Shown piece by piece: positions 31,846-39,288 of a stretch of DNA of 42,534 bases; positions within the stretch are counted from its first letter, which is position 1; each line of letters begins with the position of its first letter. Origin of the DNA: Ilumatobacteraceae bacterium (GTDB lineage: Bacteria > Actinomycetota > Acidimicrobiia > Acidimicrobiales > Ilumatobacteraceae); contig JANYKU010000035.1 in assembly GCA_025358075.1 (NCBI GenBank), forward strand, positions 1 through 42,534, given 5' to 3'. A program made the position numbers and the translations under genes. A model generated the notes under the pieces. It made no database searches. It was not told the DNA's origin and was given only the letters and a program-made list of their open reading frames with translations.

Positions 31846-32283
31846 ATGACGACTGGCCGACCTGGCTTTGATCAGTTCAACCTCGTCGTCGCTGACATGG
31901 CTGCAACCGTCGGCTTCTACCGGCTCCTCGGCCTCGAGATCCCCGACAGCCTGCCAGAGTGGCAGGATCACCATCGATCTGCGAGCCTCGGCGATGGCGT
32001 CGATCTCGACTTCGACAGTGTCGAGTTTGCACGCCACTGGAACTGCGGATGGCCGGGAGGTGCCGGCGGCCGGACCGGAGTCTTGGGCTTTCGGCTTGCC
32101 TCGCGTGACGAGGTCGATGCGACCTACGTGCGCATGACCTCAGCTGGCTACATCGGGCAGCAGCCGCCGTACGACGCGTTCTGGGGTGCCCGATATGCGA
32201 TCATCGAAGATCCTGATGGCAACGCGGTCGGCCTCATGAGCCCCGCCGATCCAGCCCGTCGGCGACCGCCAGAACTTCCGTGA
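31846..32283 (+). CDS. VOC (glyoxalase/bleomycin resistance) family protein
   Basis: A 145-aa single VOC domain pair. The first beta-alpha-beta unit is GFDQFNLVVADMAATVGFYRLLGLEIP. The second ends ARYAIIEDPDGNAVGLMSP, the usual metal-Glu region, but with Gly/Leu where many members have EL or LW. Such proteins bind a metal and act as lyases, isomerases or dioxygenases, or in resistance. Function here is unknown. It is the second gene in a small plus-strand unit with the membrane peptide. Confidence 0.85.
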   Translation: MTTGRPGFDQFNLVVADMAATVGFYRLLGLEIPDSLPEWQDHHRSASLGDGVDLDFDSVEFARHWNCGWPGGAGGRTGVLGFRLASRDEVDATYVRMTSAGYIGQQPPYDAFWGARYAIIEDPDGNAVGLMSPADPARRRPPELP

Positions 32284-32298
32284 AACGAGCTCTGGCCG

Positions 32299-32766
32299 AT
32301 GACGACCAACGCCTTGCACCACTTCAGCGAAGACCCGTCGATCGTCCGGTTCGTTCCGCATGTGCCGCGCACCAACCCCGAGCATCGACGCGCGGTGTGG
32401 GCCATCGACGCCGAGCACGCGCCTCTGTACTGGTTCCCGCGCGACTGTCCGCGCGTGACCATCTGGCCGCTGCGAGCCGGCGACGTCGGCTCGTTCCAGA
32501 CGCGGCTGGCGACGACAGCGTCGCGAGTGCACGCCATCGAATCGGGCTGGCTTCAGCGCATGCGCAGCACTCCGATCTATCGCTACGACTTCGAGCCCGA
32601 CGGCTTCTACCCGTGGGAAGAGGCCAACGGTCAGTGGATCGCCGAAAGCGAAGTCGTGCCGGTGGTGGTCACGCCCATGGGTGATCTTCTTGAGGCCCAC
32701 GTGCACGCTGCGATCGAGTTGCGCATCGTGCGCATGCTCAACGCCCAACCGCGCGACGAGACCTAG
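32299..32766 (+). CDS. Hypothetical protein, DUF6886-like
   Basis: A 155-aa soluble protein with LHHFSEDPSIVRFVPHVPRTNPEHRRAVWAIDAEHAPLYWFPRDCPRVTIWP, followed by a beta-rich C-terminus (PIYRYDFEPDGFYPWEEANGQWIAESEV). The HFSEDPxIxxFxPR and LYxFPRDCPR pattern recalls the DUF6886 family of small bacterial proteins of unknown function; this name is from memory. It lies 15 bp after the VOC gene. Its TAG shares CTAG with the convergent dmpH stop. Confidence 0.65.
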   Translation: MTTNALHHFSEDPSIVRFVPHVPRTNPEHRRAVWAIDAEHAPLYWFPRDCPRVTIWPLRAGDVGSFQTRLATTASRVHAIESGWLQRMRSTPIYRYDFEPDGFYPWEEANGQWIAESEVVPVVVTPMGDLLEAHVHAAIELRIVRMLNAQPRDET

Positions 32767-33548
32767 GCGAAACGCACGCCGACCGTTCCGAGGTTTTGCA
32801 CGCGGGCAGTCACGTGATCGCCTGCGTGCACGGCCACCGCCTCGGTGACACCACCGGTCATCACCAGGCTCCCGGCCGGCAAGGCCTGCCCGGCGCCAGC
32901 CAACCACTTCACCAGCGCGACGACCGATGCTGCCGGGTGACCCATCACCGCGGCGCCCGCGGCGGTGCCGACCAATTCACCGTTGCGTTCCATCACCACA
33001 CCGAGCAAGCGGAGATCGAGACCAGCGGGCCGACGCGGCGAACCGCCGACCACGTAGCGAGCGGCCGAGGTGTTGTCGGCGATCACGCTCTGCACATCGA
33101 ACTTGAAATCCTTGAACCGTGAATCGATCACCTCGATGGCGGGTAGCACGAACTCCGTCGCGGCCAGCACCTCGTCGATCGACACGTCGCCCGACAGTTC
33201 CCGAGACGTGACGAATGCAATCTCGGCCTCGACCTTCGGATGGATCAGCTGTGTCATATCGACGACGTCGCCGTCGGGCACGCACGTGTCTCCCATCAAC
33301 ACGCCGAACACCGGCGTGTCGAGCCCCATCTGCACCATCTTGGCCTTCGACGTCAGGCCACCCTTGTAGCCAGTGAGCCGCCGCCCATCGGCCTGCCACT
33401 TCCGGCACAGCTCAGCCTGCACGGCGTACCCGTCGGCGACGTCCATGTCGGGATGGGCGTCGGTGAGCTTGACGATCTCCGCAGCGTTGTGTTGGGCGTC
33501 GTCGATGATGCCGGCCAGATCGGCGATGACTGATGCGGAAAGTGCCAC
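32763..33548 (-). CDS. dmpH: 2-oxo-3-hexenedioate decarboxylase (4-oxalocrotonate decarboxylase)
   Basis: A 261-aa FAH-superfamily enzyme that decarboxylates 4-oxalocrotonate to 2-hydroxypenta-2,4-dienoate in the meta pathway. It follows DmpH closely: GYKGGLTSKAKMVQMGLDTPVFGVLM, LIHPKVEAEIAFV (metal Glu residues), VIDSRFKDFKFDVQSVIADNTSAARYVVGG, GAAVMGHPAASVVALVKWLA and MTGGVTEAVAVHAGD. Its presence means the pathway uses the oxalocrotonate (dehydrogenase) branch. It is 25 bp downstream of dmpE in the same unit, as in known clusters where the two proteins form a complex. Confidence 0.92.
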   Translation of the reverse strand: MALSASVIADLAGIIDDAQHNAAEIVKLTDAHPDMDVADGYAVQAELCRKWQADGRRLTGYKGGLTSKAKMVQMGLDTPVFGVLMGDTCVPDGDVVDMTQLIHPKVEAEIAFVTSRELSGDVSIDEVLAATEFVLPAIEVIDSRFKDFKFDVQSVIADNTSAARYVVGGSPRRPAGLDLRLLGVVMERNGELVGTAAGAAVMGHPAASVVALVKWLAGAGQALPAGSLVMTGGVTEAVAVHAGDHVTARVQNLGTVGVRFA

Positions 33549-33573
33549 GACAATGCTCCCTACTCGAACTTGC

Positions 33574-34380
33574 TCACACGAACGTCACGGTGCAGCTGCC
33601 CAACCCGCCGAACTCAACCGTGATGGTCTGCGGTTCCTTGACCCAGGCCATCACGGTCAACGAGCCGCTGAGGATCACCTCGCCGGCGCGGCACGGCGTG
33701 CCCATCTCGGCGAGCATGTTGGCCAGCCATACGACGGAGTTGACTGGCGAGCCCTTGACTGCGGCGCCCGCACCGGTGGCGAACAACTCGCCGACGGTGT
33801 CGCCGGGCTTGCGCACATCGATCGTCATACCGACCAGCGCCAGGTCGAGCTCCAGCGGATCCTTCGGTTCGGTGCCCACCACGAACACGCCACACGACGC
33901 GTTGTCGGCCACGGTGTCGAAGACCTTGATGTCCCAGTTGTCGATGCGTGAGTCGACGATCTCGAAGCAGGGCACGACATAGTCGGTGGCCCGTAGGACA
34001 TCGATGGCGGTGATCCCCGGCCCGGCGAGGTCGGCTTTCAACACGAAGGCCACCTCTCCTTCGGCGCGCGGCTGGATCAGCGAACTGAGCTCGATCGTGT
34101 CGCCGTCGAGGTACTGCATCCCCGACAGCAGCTGGCCGAAGTCGGGCTCGTACAGCCCGAGCAAGTTCTGCACGGCAACACTGGTCGCGCCGACCTTCTT
34201 GCCGACGATCGTCTCGCCGGCGTCGAGTCGCCGTTGCACCATTCGCGACTGGATCCGGTAGGCGTCTTCGAGCTGCAAGCCCGGCACTCGATCGCGCAGG
34301 TTCGGCACGGTTCGCCGATCGACCAGCGCCGCGTACAGCTCGTCGCCGTATCGATTGGTGTCGCTCAGGTCCAGGCTCAT
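33574..34380 (-). CDS. dmpE: 2-hydroxypenta-2,4-dienoate hydratase (2-keto-4-pentenoate hydratase)
   Basis: A 268-aa FAH-superfamily hydratase that adds water to 2-hydroxypenta-2,4-dienoate to give 4-hydroxy-2-oxovalerate. It follows DmpE/HsaE closely: GDELYAALVDRRTV, IVGKKVGATSVAVQNLLGLYEPDFGQL, LIQPRAEGEVAFVLKADLAGPGIT, FEIVDSRIDNWDIKVFDTVADNASCGVFVVG, AAVKGSPVNSVVWLANML and GEVILSGSLTVMAWV. It is first in the dmpE-dmpH unit. Operator-like site B lies 43 bp upstream, between this gene and the divergent ferredoxin gene. Confidence 0.93.
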   Translation of the reverse strand: MSLDLSDTNRYGDELYAALVDRRTVPNLRDRVPGLQLEDAYRIQSRMVQRRLDAGETIVGKKVGATSVAVQNLLGLYEPDFGQLLSGMQYLDGDTIELSSLIQPRAEGEVAFVLKADLAGPGITAIDVLRATDYVVPCFEIVDSRIDNWDIKVFDTVADNASCGVFVVGTEPKDPLELDLALVGMTIDVRKPGDTVGELFATGAGAAVKGSPVNSVVWLANMLAEMGTPCRAGEVILSGSLTVMAWVKEPQTITVEFGGLGSCTVTFV

Positions 34381-34423
34381 GGTCGTGCATCTTCACCCAC
34401 TCCCGGCTTCTGTGCCAAGCCGT

Positions 34424-34442
34424 CGTTCCGGCGAGCGGGACA
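34424..34442. promoter_or_regulatory. Operator-like palindrome, site B (dmpE/ferredoxin divergent gap)
   Basis: CGTTCC, spacer GGCGAGC, GGGACA. The core GTTCC-N7-GGGAC has one mismatch to the perfect GGAAC of sites A and D. It lies between the divergent starts of dmpE (34380) and the first ferredoxin (34485). Confidence 0.5.
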
Positions 34443-34472
34443 CATCGATCAACTGGATCGCACGGTGATGCC

Positions 34473-34478
34473 TACCCT
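34473..34478 (+). promoter_or_regulatory. -10 box TACCCT of the first ferredoxin gene
   Basis: TACCCT ends 6 nt before the GTG at 34485, which decides that start over the GTG at 34479 that touches the box. Confidence 0.5.
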
Positions 34479-34484
34479 GTGCGA

Positions 34485-34742
34485 GTGAGCAAGGCCTTCG
34501 AACGAGAGGTGACCTTCGAGATCGACGGCCGCACGTTTTCGTTCGCCACGTGGTCTGATGTGTCGGCGTTGTTCGCCATACGGCTTCTCGCCAAGTACGA
34601 CCGGCCACGCCGGGGCTGCGAGTCAGGGCTTTGCGGCACGTGCGAGTCGCTGGTCGATGGCGCCCCGACGCGGTTGTGCCAGGTGGCGTCGACGTCGCTC
34701 GACGGGGTCTCGATCGTCAGCGGTTCGCGGCCGGGTCGCTGA
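34485..34742 (+). CDS. [2Fe-2S] ferredoxin (first paralogue)
   Basis: An 85-aa small ferredoxin. The cluster ligands are RRGCESGLCGTCESLVDGAPTRLC (C-x4-C-x2-C-x11-C), the spacing seen in succinate-dehydrogenase-like and plant-type ferredoxins. It is a clear paralogue of the protein at 38261 (RRGCQEGICGKCESKVNGRETRLC). It could feed electrons to a di-iron oxidase in this cluster, or reactivate the iron of the catechol dioxygenase as XylT does. It is divergent from dmpE. Its 3' end overlaps the convergent IclR gene by 26 bp. Confidence 0.85.
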   Translation: MSKAFEREVTFEIDGRTFSFATWSDVSALFAIRLLAKYDRPRRGCESGLCGTCESLVDGAPTRLCQVASTSLDGVSIVSGSRPGR

Positions 34743-35499
34743 CGAGCGCTTTGGAGATCGCCGCCGCAGTCCGCACCACCATGCGCACCAACTGGTCGTG
34801 TCGATCAGCAGACATTCGGATCAGCGGGCCGGCAACCGACACGGCCGCCACGCACGTTCCGAGTTGATCGAAGATCGGCGCGGCGATCGACACGACGCCG
34901 GGGGCGGACTCGTCGGTGCTGATCGCGTAGCCGGCCTTGCGGACTTCGGCCAACACCTGGTTCAACCTCGTGCGCGTCGTGATCGTGCGCGGCCCCAGGC
35001 GGGGCAGCCCGGCGGCAACCGCGTCGTCGACGGCGGCTTGCGTTCCGTAGGCCAGCAGTACCTTGCCGGACGACGTGGCGTGTGCGGACCGTCGTCTGCC
35101 CACCTTGGTGAAGAGGCCCATCATCTGCGGGCTCTCCAGCCGGTCGAGGTACACGACATCGGCACCCGACAGCACCGCCAGGTGGGCTGCTTCGCTGCTG
35201 TCGTTGTGCAACCGCTCCAGGGGAACGTGTCCGACCTGGCGCAGCACGCGCGTGCTGACGACCTCTTGGCCGATCTCGTACAGCTTCAGGCTGAGCCGGT
35301 AGCGATCATCCGGAGTGCGTTCGACGAAGCCCTCGTCGACCAGGATGCTCAGCAACCGGTGGACCGTGCTCTTCGGTAGATGCACCCGCCTGCCCAGCTC
35401 GGAAACGCCGAGGACGGGGTCGGAGAACGTGAACGCCGTGAGCACGGCAAGCGCTCGCGCTACCGCGGACTCCGGTGACTCTCGTCCTTTGGCGGCCAC
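34717..35499 (-). CDS. IclR family transcriptional regulator
   Basis: A 260-aa regulator. The N-terminal winged helix is AVARALAVLTAFTFSDPVLGVSELGRRVHLPKSTVHRLLSILVDEGFVERTPDDRYRLSLKLYEIG. The GAF-like ligand domain has VVYLDRLESPQMMGLFTKVGRRRSAHATSSGKVLLAYG and YAISTDESAPGVVSIAAPIFD, typical of IclR proteins that sense aromatic acids. It is the only regulator inside the meta-cleavage region, so it is the natural candidate to bind the four GTTCC-N7-GGAAC sites. The GTG at 35499 lies 6 nt after a TAGGGT -10 box, so it is probably leaderless. Whether it activates or represses is unknown. Confidence 0.92.
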   Translation of the reverse strand: MAAKGRESPESAVARALAVLTAFTFSDPVLGVSELGRRVHLPKSTVHRLLSILVDEGFVERTPDDRYRLSLKLYEIGQEVVSTRVLRQVGHVPLERLHNDSSEAAHLAVLSGADVVYLDRLESPQMMGLFTKVGRRRSAHATSSGKVLLAYGTQAAVDDAVAAGLPRLGPRTITTRTRLNQVLAEVRKAGYAISTDESAPGVVSIAAPIFDQLGTCVAAVSVAGPLIRMSADRHDQLVRMVVRTAAAISKALVSDPAANR

Positions 35500-35505
35500 C
35501 GCGAC

Positions 35506-35511
35506 ACCCTA
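35506..35511 (-). promoter_or_regulatory. -10 box TAGGGT of the IclR gene
   Basis: On the minus strand TAGGGT ends 6 nt before the GTG at 35499. Confidence 0.5.
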
Positions 35512-35540
35512 GATGCCTCGACAAGCTCGAGCGCGGGGAG

Positions 35541-36245
35541 CTACCAGGCGCACTCGGCCATGCTGTCCCAACAACGGCGGGTCAGCTCGGCGCCCGTGAA
35601 GTACGCGGCGCGTGCCGAACGACGCTTGGCGTCGGTGTCGAGGTGCTGCTCGGCAAACTCGCCGACGTGTCCGCCGTGATCCTCATCGACCGTGATGTGG
35701 ATGGTGTGGAAGGCATAGTCGTCGGGTTGCAGGATGTCGGCGTAGTGAGCCTTGAACCCGGCGACGGCCTTGATGTACGCCGGCGGGATCTGGTTCTCGA
35801 TGGCGAGGACCCCGCCGAACATCACCTCGTGCCACGGTTCCTGAAGTGCCAGGCGGTAGAGGAAGCTGCTGCACGCCATGGCGTCGACGTTCGGTGTGGC
35901 GTCGGTGATGACTTCGTCGGGTGCACCGAGCGCACGGGTGAACTCGAACAGCCAGTGCAAGTGACCGAACCCCGACTTCGAAGTCGTACCGAGCACTTCC
36001 TCGGCGATGTTGTCGATGATCCCATCGGTCATCTCGTAGGGAACGCGCACGACCCACGCCGACAAGACCCGCCGGGTGTGGTAGGTGACGCCGTGATAGT
36101 GCTGGCGAGCCCAGGCGACGAGGTCTTCCTTGGTCGCCTCACCCTGCTCGGTTCGCTTCACCCAGTCGGCCTGGTCGAGCGTGCGACCCGAGGCCTGCAG
36201 CTCCTCACGCATCTCGTCAACGAATGCCTCACCATCGAATGTCAT
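35541..36245 (-). CDS. Haem-oxygenase-like di-iron oxidase (HDO) family protein, paralogue 1
   Basis: A 234-aa helical protein of the iron-containing redox enzyme (TENA/PqqC-like, HDO) superfamily. It aligns without gaps over its whole length to the protein at 39374, roughly 70 % identical by eye. The C-terminal helix has HITVDEDHGGH, with His183, Asp187 and His190 (H-x3-D-x2-H as in CADD). Glu82/Glu83 with HGHLH-type histidines (FGHLHWLF) and Glu150 (AIENQIPPAYI) complete a plausible di-iron site. HDO enzymes activate O2 for hydroxylation, N-oxygenation or C-C cleavage. The ATG at 36245 matches the paralogue start. Site C lies between it and the divergent catechol dioxygenase. Confidence 0.8.
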   Translation of the reverse strand: MTFDGEAFVDEMREELQASGRTLDQADWVKRTEQGEATKEDLVAWARQHYHGVTYHTRRVLSAWVVRVPYEMTDGIIDNIAEEVLGTTSKSGFGHLHWLFEFTRALGAPDEVITDATPNVDAMACSSFLYRLALQEPWHEVMFGGVLAIENQIPPAYIKAVAGFKAHYADILQPDDYAFHTIHITVDEDHGGHVGEFAEQHLDTDAKRRSARAAYFTGAELTRRCWDSMAECAW

Positions 36246-36287
36246 GCGCACACGCTCTCACGCCGGACCCGCCTCGTGGAACAGTGT

Positions 36288-36306
36288 CGTTCCATCTATC
36301 AGAACG
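36288..36306. promoter_or_regulatory. Operator-like palindrome, site C (HDO1/catechol dioxygenase divergent gap)
   Basis: CGTTCC, spacer ATCTATC, AGAACG; one mismatch in the GTTCC-N7-GGAAC core. An overlapping palindrome TGGAAC-N6-GTTCCA spans 36277-36294. Both lie between the divergent starts at 36245 and 36349. Confidence 0.55.
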
Positions 36307-36348
36307 GTGTCCTTTCGGTGCCGCCGTGCTCACAACCAAGATGAGCCC

Positions 36349-37257
36349 ATGGCCATCTTTCGTCTCGGACACGTCGAAGTCCGCACTCCTGATCTAGAGC
36401 TTTGTGCCGCCTACTACACCGAAGTCCTGGGGTTGCGTGAGGTTGCTCGCGACGAGAACCACGTCTACCTCAAGGGTTGGGACGAGCAGGACCATCACTC
36501 GCTGATGCTCACTGGCGCCAACCGCTATGGGCTCGAGCACGTCGCCTTCAAGACCGAGTCGATCAACGATCTCGAGGACTACGAGACGACCCTCGAGCGG
36601 TACGGCTGCACGGTCGAGCGAATCGCCGCGGGCACCGAGCTCGGCCAGGGCGATGCGATTCGCTTCGACTCACCCACCGGCCACACGATGGAGATCTACG
36701 CGCAGATGGAGAAGGTCGGCAACGGGTTGCCGCTGTTCAACCCACCGCCGATGCCGATGGATCTCGTCGGCATCGCTCCGCCTCGCCTCGACCACTGCCT
36801 GCTCACCACCGAGAACGTCCCCGACGCTGCCCGGTTCATGAGCGAAGTGCTCGGCTTCCGCCTCACCGAGCAGCTCGTCACCAACGAGGGTTACCAACTG
36901 ATCGTCTTCTTCGAGCGGTCACGTCAGCCGCACGACATCGCCTTCACCCGCGGAGCCAATGGTGGGCTGCACCACTTCGCCTACTGGCTCGACAGCTGGT
37001 CCGAGGTCGGGCGGGCAGCCGACATCTTGCGGATGAACGGCATCGACATCGATGTCGGCCCCACGCGTCACGGGATCACTCGCGGTCACACGATCTACTT
37101 CTTCGATCCGGTCGGCAATCGCAACGAGGTGTTCACCGGTGGGTACAAGACCGACACCGATTGGGAGACCATCACGTGGACGGAGGATCAGCTCGGTAAG
37201 GCCCTGTTCTACTACGAGAACCGAGTGATCGACTCGTTCGTCTCCATCTACACATGA
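36349..37257 (+). CDS. dmpB: Catechol 2,3-dioxygenase (XylE/DmpB type)
   Basis: A 302-aa two-domain VOC extradiol dioxygenase that cleaves catechol to 2-hydroxymuconic semialdehyde with Fe(II) and O2. The iron ligands are His149 (RLDHCLLT), His209 (GLHHFAYW) and Glu260 (GNRNEVFTGGY), matching XylE His153, His214 and Glu265. DIDVGPTRHGITRGHTIYFFDP and ITWTEDQLGKALFYYENR are near-identical to the XylE/DmpB C-terminus. This specifies catechol rather than biphenyl- or steroid-type substrates. The start ATG at 36349 gives MAIFRLGHVEVRTPDL, aligned with the family. Its TGA overlaps the next ATG (ATGA). Confidence 0.95.
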   Translation: MAIFRLGHVEVRTPDLELCAAYYTEVLGLREVARDENHVYLKGWDEQDHHSLMLTGANRYGLEHVAFKTESINDLEDYETTLERYGCTVERIAAGTELGQGDAIRFDSPTGHTMEIYAQMEKVGNGLPLFNPPPMPMDLVGIAPPRLDHCLLTTENVPDAARFMSEVLGFRLTEQLVTNEGYQLIVFFERSRQPHDIAFTRGANGGLHHFAYWLDSWSEVGRAADILRMNGIDIDVGPTRHGITRGHTIYFFDPVGNRNEVFTGGYKTDTDWETITWTEDQLGKALFYYENRVIDSFVSIYT

Positions 37258-38264
37258 GCATCACACGCGACGACGCGCCGCTGTACCTCGCCAAGTACGA
37301 GCGGCGAAAGGCAGAACCTGTTGGTCCACTGGCTCTCGAGGGGCACAGTGAGGAACCGTCGTTCGTCTTGCGGGCGCGTGAGCGCTCCGTGCTGCGGGCA
37401 CTGGAAGAGCTCGACCGCATCGATTCACCGCCGGGTCGCACCGAGGAGTTCGCCCGCGAGACGGTGTCGCCGCGCGAGCAGTTCCCCGGTGAGTTCCGCA
37501 AGCGGATCACCACCTCGATCGACGTCCGCCTGATCCGCCACGGCCAGACACAGGGCTACATCACCGATGGGGCGCTCACTCCGCTCGGCCATTGGCAAGC
37601 GCACCGCAAGGGCCAGGACTTGGCCAAAGGCCTCAAAGAGGGGATGACCGTCAAGTTTCCGCATGCACCGACCGCACGTGCGACCGAGACAGCCACCGGC
37701 GTGCGCAGCGGAGTGCTGCAGGCATTGAGCCGTTACGGCATCGTCGACGTCAACGTCGAAGAGCCGTATCCGGTCGAGGCGTTCAAGAACTTCCAGGTCT
37801 GGGCCGGCGGCCGCGAGGTCGACGTGACTGCCGCCTTCCAGGAGTTCGCCCAGATCCACGAGGGCTACCAGCGATTCGGTGTCGGCGATCGCCCGGGTTG
37901 GATCACCGAGATGAACCGGTTCTACCGCGTGCTGCAGGCCGGCGGTGACCCGATCACGGTGTGGCTCACCCAACCGCTGTTCTACTTCGAGCCGCCGATG
38001 ATCGTCGTGCGCCGTCACTGGCAAGGCATCACCGACGCAGTCAAAGACAGCGCGCCCGGCACGGCGATCTACATGTGCGGCCACTCCGGGCCGATCCGCG
38101 CGGTTGCTGCTTCTGCTGTTGGCCATGATCCCGGCGAGCCGAACAACACCGAAGATGTGCGCATCAAGGTCTACGACGATCACGAACACGCGGTGCTGAC
38201 CTACCGAGGGCGCGGTCTGGAACTGGAAATCCCGACGCTCGCCACGCCGACCTGGTACGCATGA
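37254..38264 (+). CDS. Histidine phosphatase superfamily protein
   Basis: A 336-aa phosphoglycerate-mutase-like phosphatase. The phosphohistidine motif is VRLIRHGQTQGY near residues 90-101. HAPTARATETATGV carries the second conserved Arg, and YMCGHSGPIRAVAAS near residue 276 gives the second catalytic His. An N-terminal extension of about 85 residues and a central insert rich in aromatics (YFEPPMIVVRRHW) are unusual for house-cleaning phosphatases. It is ATGA-coupled on both sides, to catechol dioxygenase and to the second ferredoxin. That argues that it works in the same pathway, most simply by removing phosphate from an aryl-phosphate to release catechol, as CreD does in cresol catabolism. 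The substrate is inference. Confidence 0.85.
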   Translation: MSITRDDAPLYLAKYERRKAEPVGPLALEGHSEEPSFVLRARERSVLRALEELDRIDSPPGRTEEFARETVSPREQFPGEFRKRITTSIDVRLIRHGQTQGYITDGALTPLGHWQAHRKGQDLAKGLKEGMTVKFPHAPTARATETATGVRSGVLQALSRYGIVDVNVEEPYPVEAFKNFQVWAGGREVDVTAAFQEFAQIHEGYQRFGVGDRPGWITEMNRFYRVLQAGGDPITVWLTQPLFYFEPPMIVVRRHWQGITDAVKDSAPGTAIYMCGHSGPIRAVAASAVGHDPGEPNNTEDVRIKVYDDHEHAVLTYRGRGLELEIPTLATPTWYA

Positions 38265-38575
38265 CCATCGACACGTCCACCTCGGTTCCCGATGGCGGCG
38301 GCTTTCCCGGATTCGGTGAGCCTCCCGTGGTCACGGTGCTGACGGTCGACGACGTCGAGTACTCGATCTTCGCCGATCCGACGATGGCGGCACTCAAAGC
38401 CATCCGCGAGATCGCCGAACACGTGCGGCCGCGTCGTGGCTGCCAAGAAGGCATCTGCGGCAAGTGTGAATCGAAGGTCAACGGCCGAGAGACCCGGTTG
38501 TGCATCACGCCGATCGGCACGCTGAACGGTGCCGTCGTGGTGACGCCGGCACCGCGCAAGAGCATCTGGGGCTGA
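38261..38575 (+). CDS. [2Fe-2S] ferredoxin (second paralogue)
   Basis: A 104-aa ferredoxin with cluster ligands CQEGICGKCESKVNG and RLC (C-x4-C-x2-C-x11-C). It has a longer N-terminus than the 34485 paralogue (TIDTSTSVPDGGGFPGFGEPP) and ends PRKSIWG. The ATG overlaps the phosphatase TGA (ATGA), making it the third gene of a coupled dioxygenase-phosphatase-ferredoxin unit. Likely partners are the di-iron oxidase at 39374 or the dioxygenase itself (XylT-like reactivation). The repeat copy 2 follows its stop. Confidence 0.87.
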   Translation: MTIDTSTSVPDGGGFPGFGEPPVVTVLTVDDVEYSIFADPTMAALKAIREIAEHVRPRRGCQEGICGKCESKVNGRETRLCITPIGTLNGAVVVTPAPRKSIWG

Positions 38576-38591
38576 TCTCCGGGCGGGTGCC

Positions 38592-38650
38592 GACGTAGGT
38601 ATCGAATGTCCCCGCCTGAGGGGGCGGGCATATTTGCGGCCTGCGTGTGG
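38592..38650. repeat. Intergenic GC-rich palindromic repeat, copy 2
   Basis: Second copy of the unit at 14669-14725, with the same 22-nt core (38607-38628) and the same flanks GACGTAGGTA and CCTGCGTG. It again lies in a convergent gap, between the ferredoxin stop (38575) and the nitroreductase stop (38685). Confidence 0.75.
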
Positions 38651-38684
38651 CTCGTCGCGGGTGGGATCACCAGACCCGACGAGC

Positions 38685-39245
38685 TCAGTCGGCAGCGATC
38701 ACGTGCACGTGGGGAGCGGGCCGCCGCGGCGGTTCGATGCTCGACGTGGCCCAGCCGAGGTAGATCAGGCCGGTGATGTGCGTGCCTGGTTCGAACCCAC
38801 AGATGTCGGCGACGGTGTCGTTCGCCCCTTTCGGGCACGAGCTCCAATAGCTGGCCAGGCCGTGCGCCGTCGCAGCGAGCAACATGATCTCGATCCCCGC
38901 GGCCACGGAGTCGCGGTTCTCGCCGCTGCGTTGCGGTGAGTCGCCCGCGGCGGATCCGACCACAACGATGGCCGGTGTGCGCAGGTACTTGGTGCGGGTC
39001 TTGTCGACCTTCTCCGGCGGATCGCCGTTGGCCTGCATCGCCTCGGCCACCGCATTGCCGAGGCGGGCACGGGCCGGGCCCTCGGCAACCGCGAATCGCC
39101 ACGGCCAGGTGCGCTTGTGGTTCGGCGCCCACTGGGCCAAGTCGCACAAATCACGAATCAGGTCGATCGGTACGGGGCGTTCTTTGTCGACCAGCATGCT
39201 GGTGCGGCGGCGACGAATCAGATCAGCGAGGTCGGTCGATTGCAC
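38685..39245 (-). CDS. Nitroreductase family FMN oxidoreductase
   Basis: A 186-aa nitroreductase-fold protein that reduces nitro groups, quinones or flavins with NAD(P)H. LIRRRRTSMLVDKERPVPIDLIRDLCDLAQWAPNHKRTWPWRFAV is the N-terminal FMN-binding signature (RRRxS and APxHxxTxPWRF). SVAAGIEIMLLAATAHGLASYWSSCP is the dimer helix, and GTHITGLIYLGWA the end. The start is a GTG at 39245. It is divergent from the di-iron oxidase gene at 39374, with site D between them. It could be a reductase for the ferredoxin/oxidase system, but this is speculation. Confidence 0.88.
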   Translation of the reverse strand: MQSTDLADLIRRRRTSMLVDKERPVPIDLIRDLCDLAQWAPNHKRTWPWRFAVAEGPARARLGNAVAEAMQANGDPPEKVDKTRTKYLRTPAIVVVGSAAGDSPQRSGENRDSVAAGIEIMLLAATAHGLASYWSSCPKGANDTVADICGFEPGTHITGLIYLGWATSSIEPPRRPAPHVHVIAAD

Positions 39246-39288
39246 GGCTTCATCATCGCAGCAGAGTGGCGTGACGCGGTGGTCCGGT

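Noticed and set aside
36277-36294. TGGAAC-N6-GTTCCA as the IclR site instead of site C
   Set aside because: It occurs once, while the overlapping CGTTCC-N7-AGAACG matches the arrangement of three other sites; the single palindrome may still contribute.
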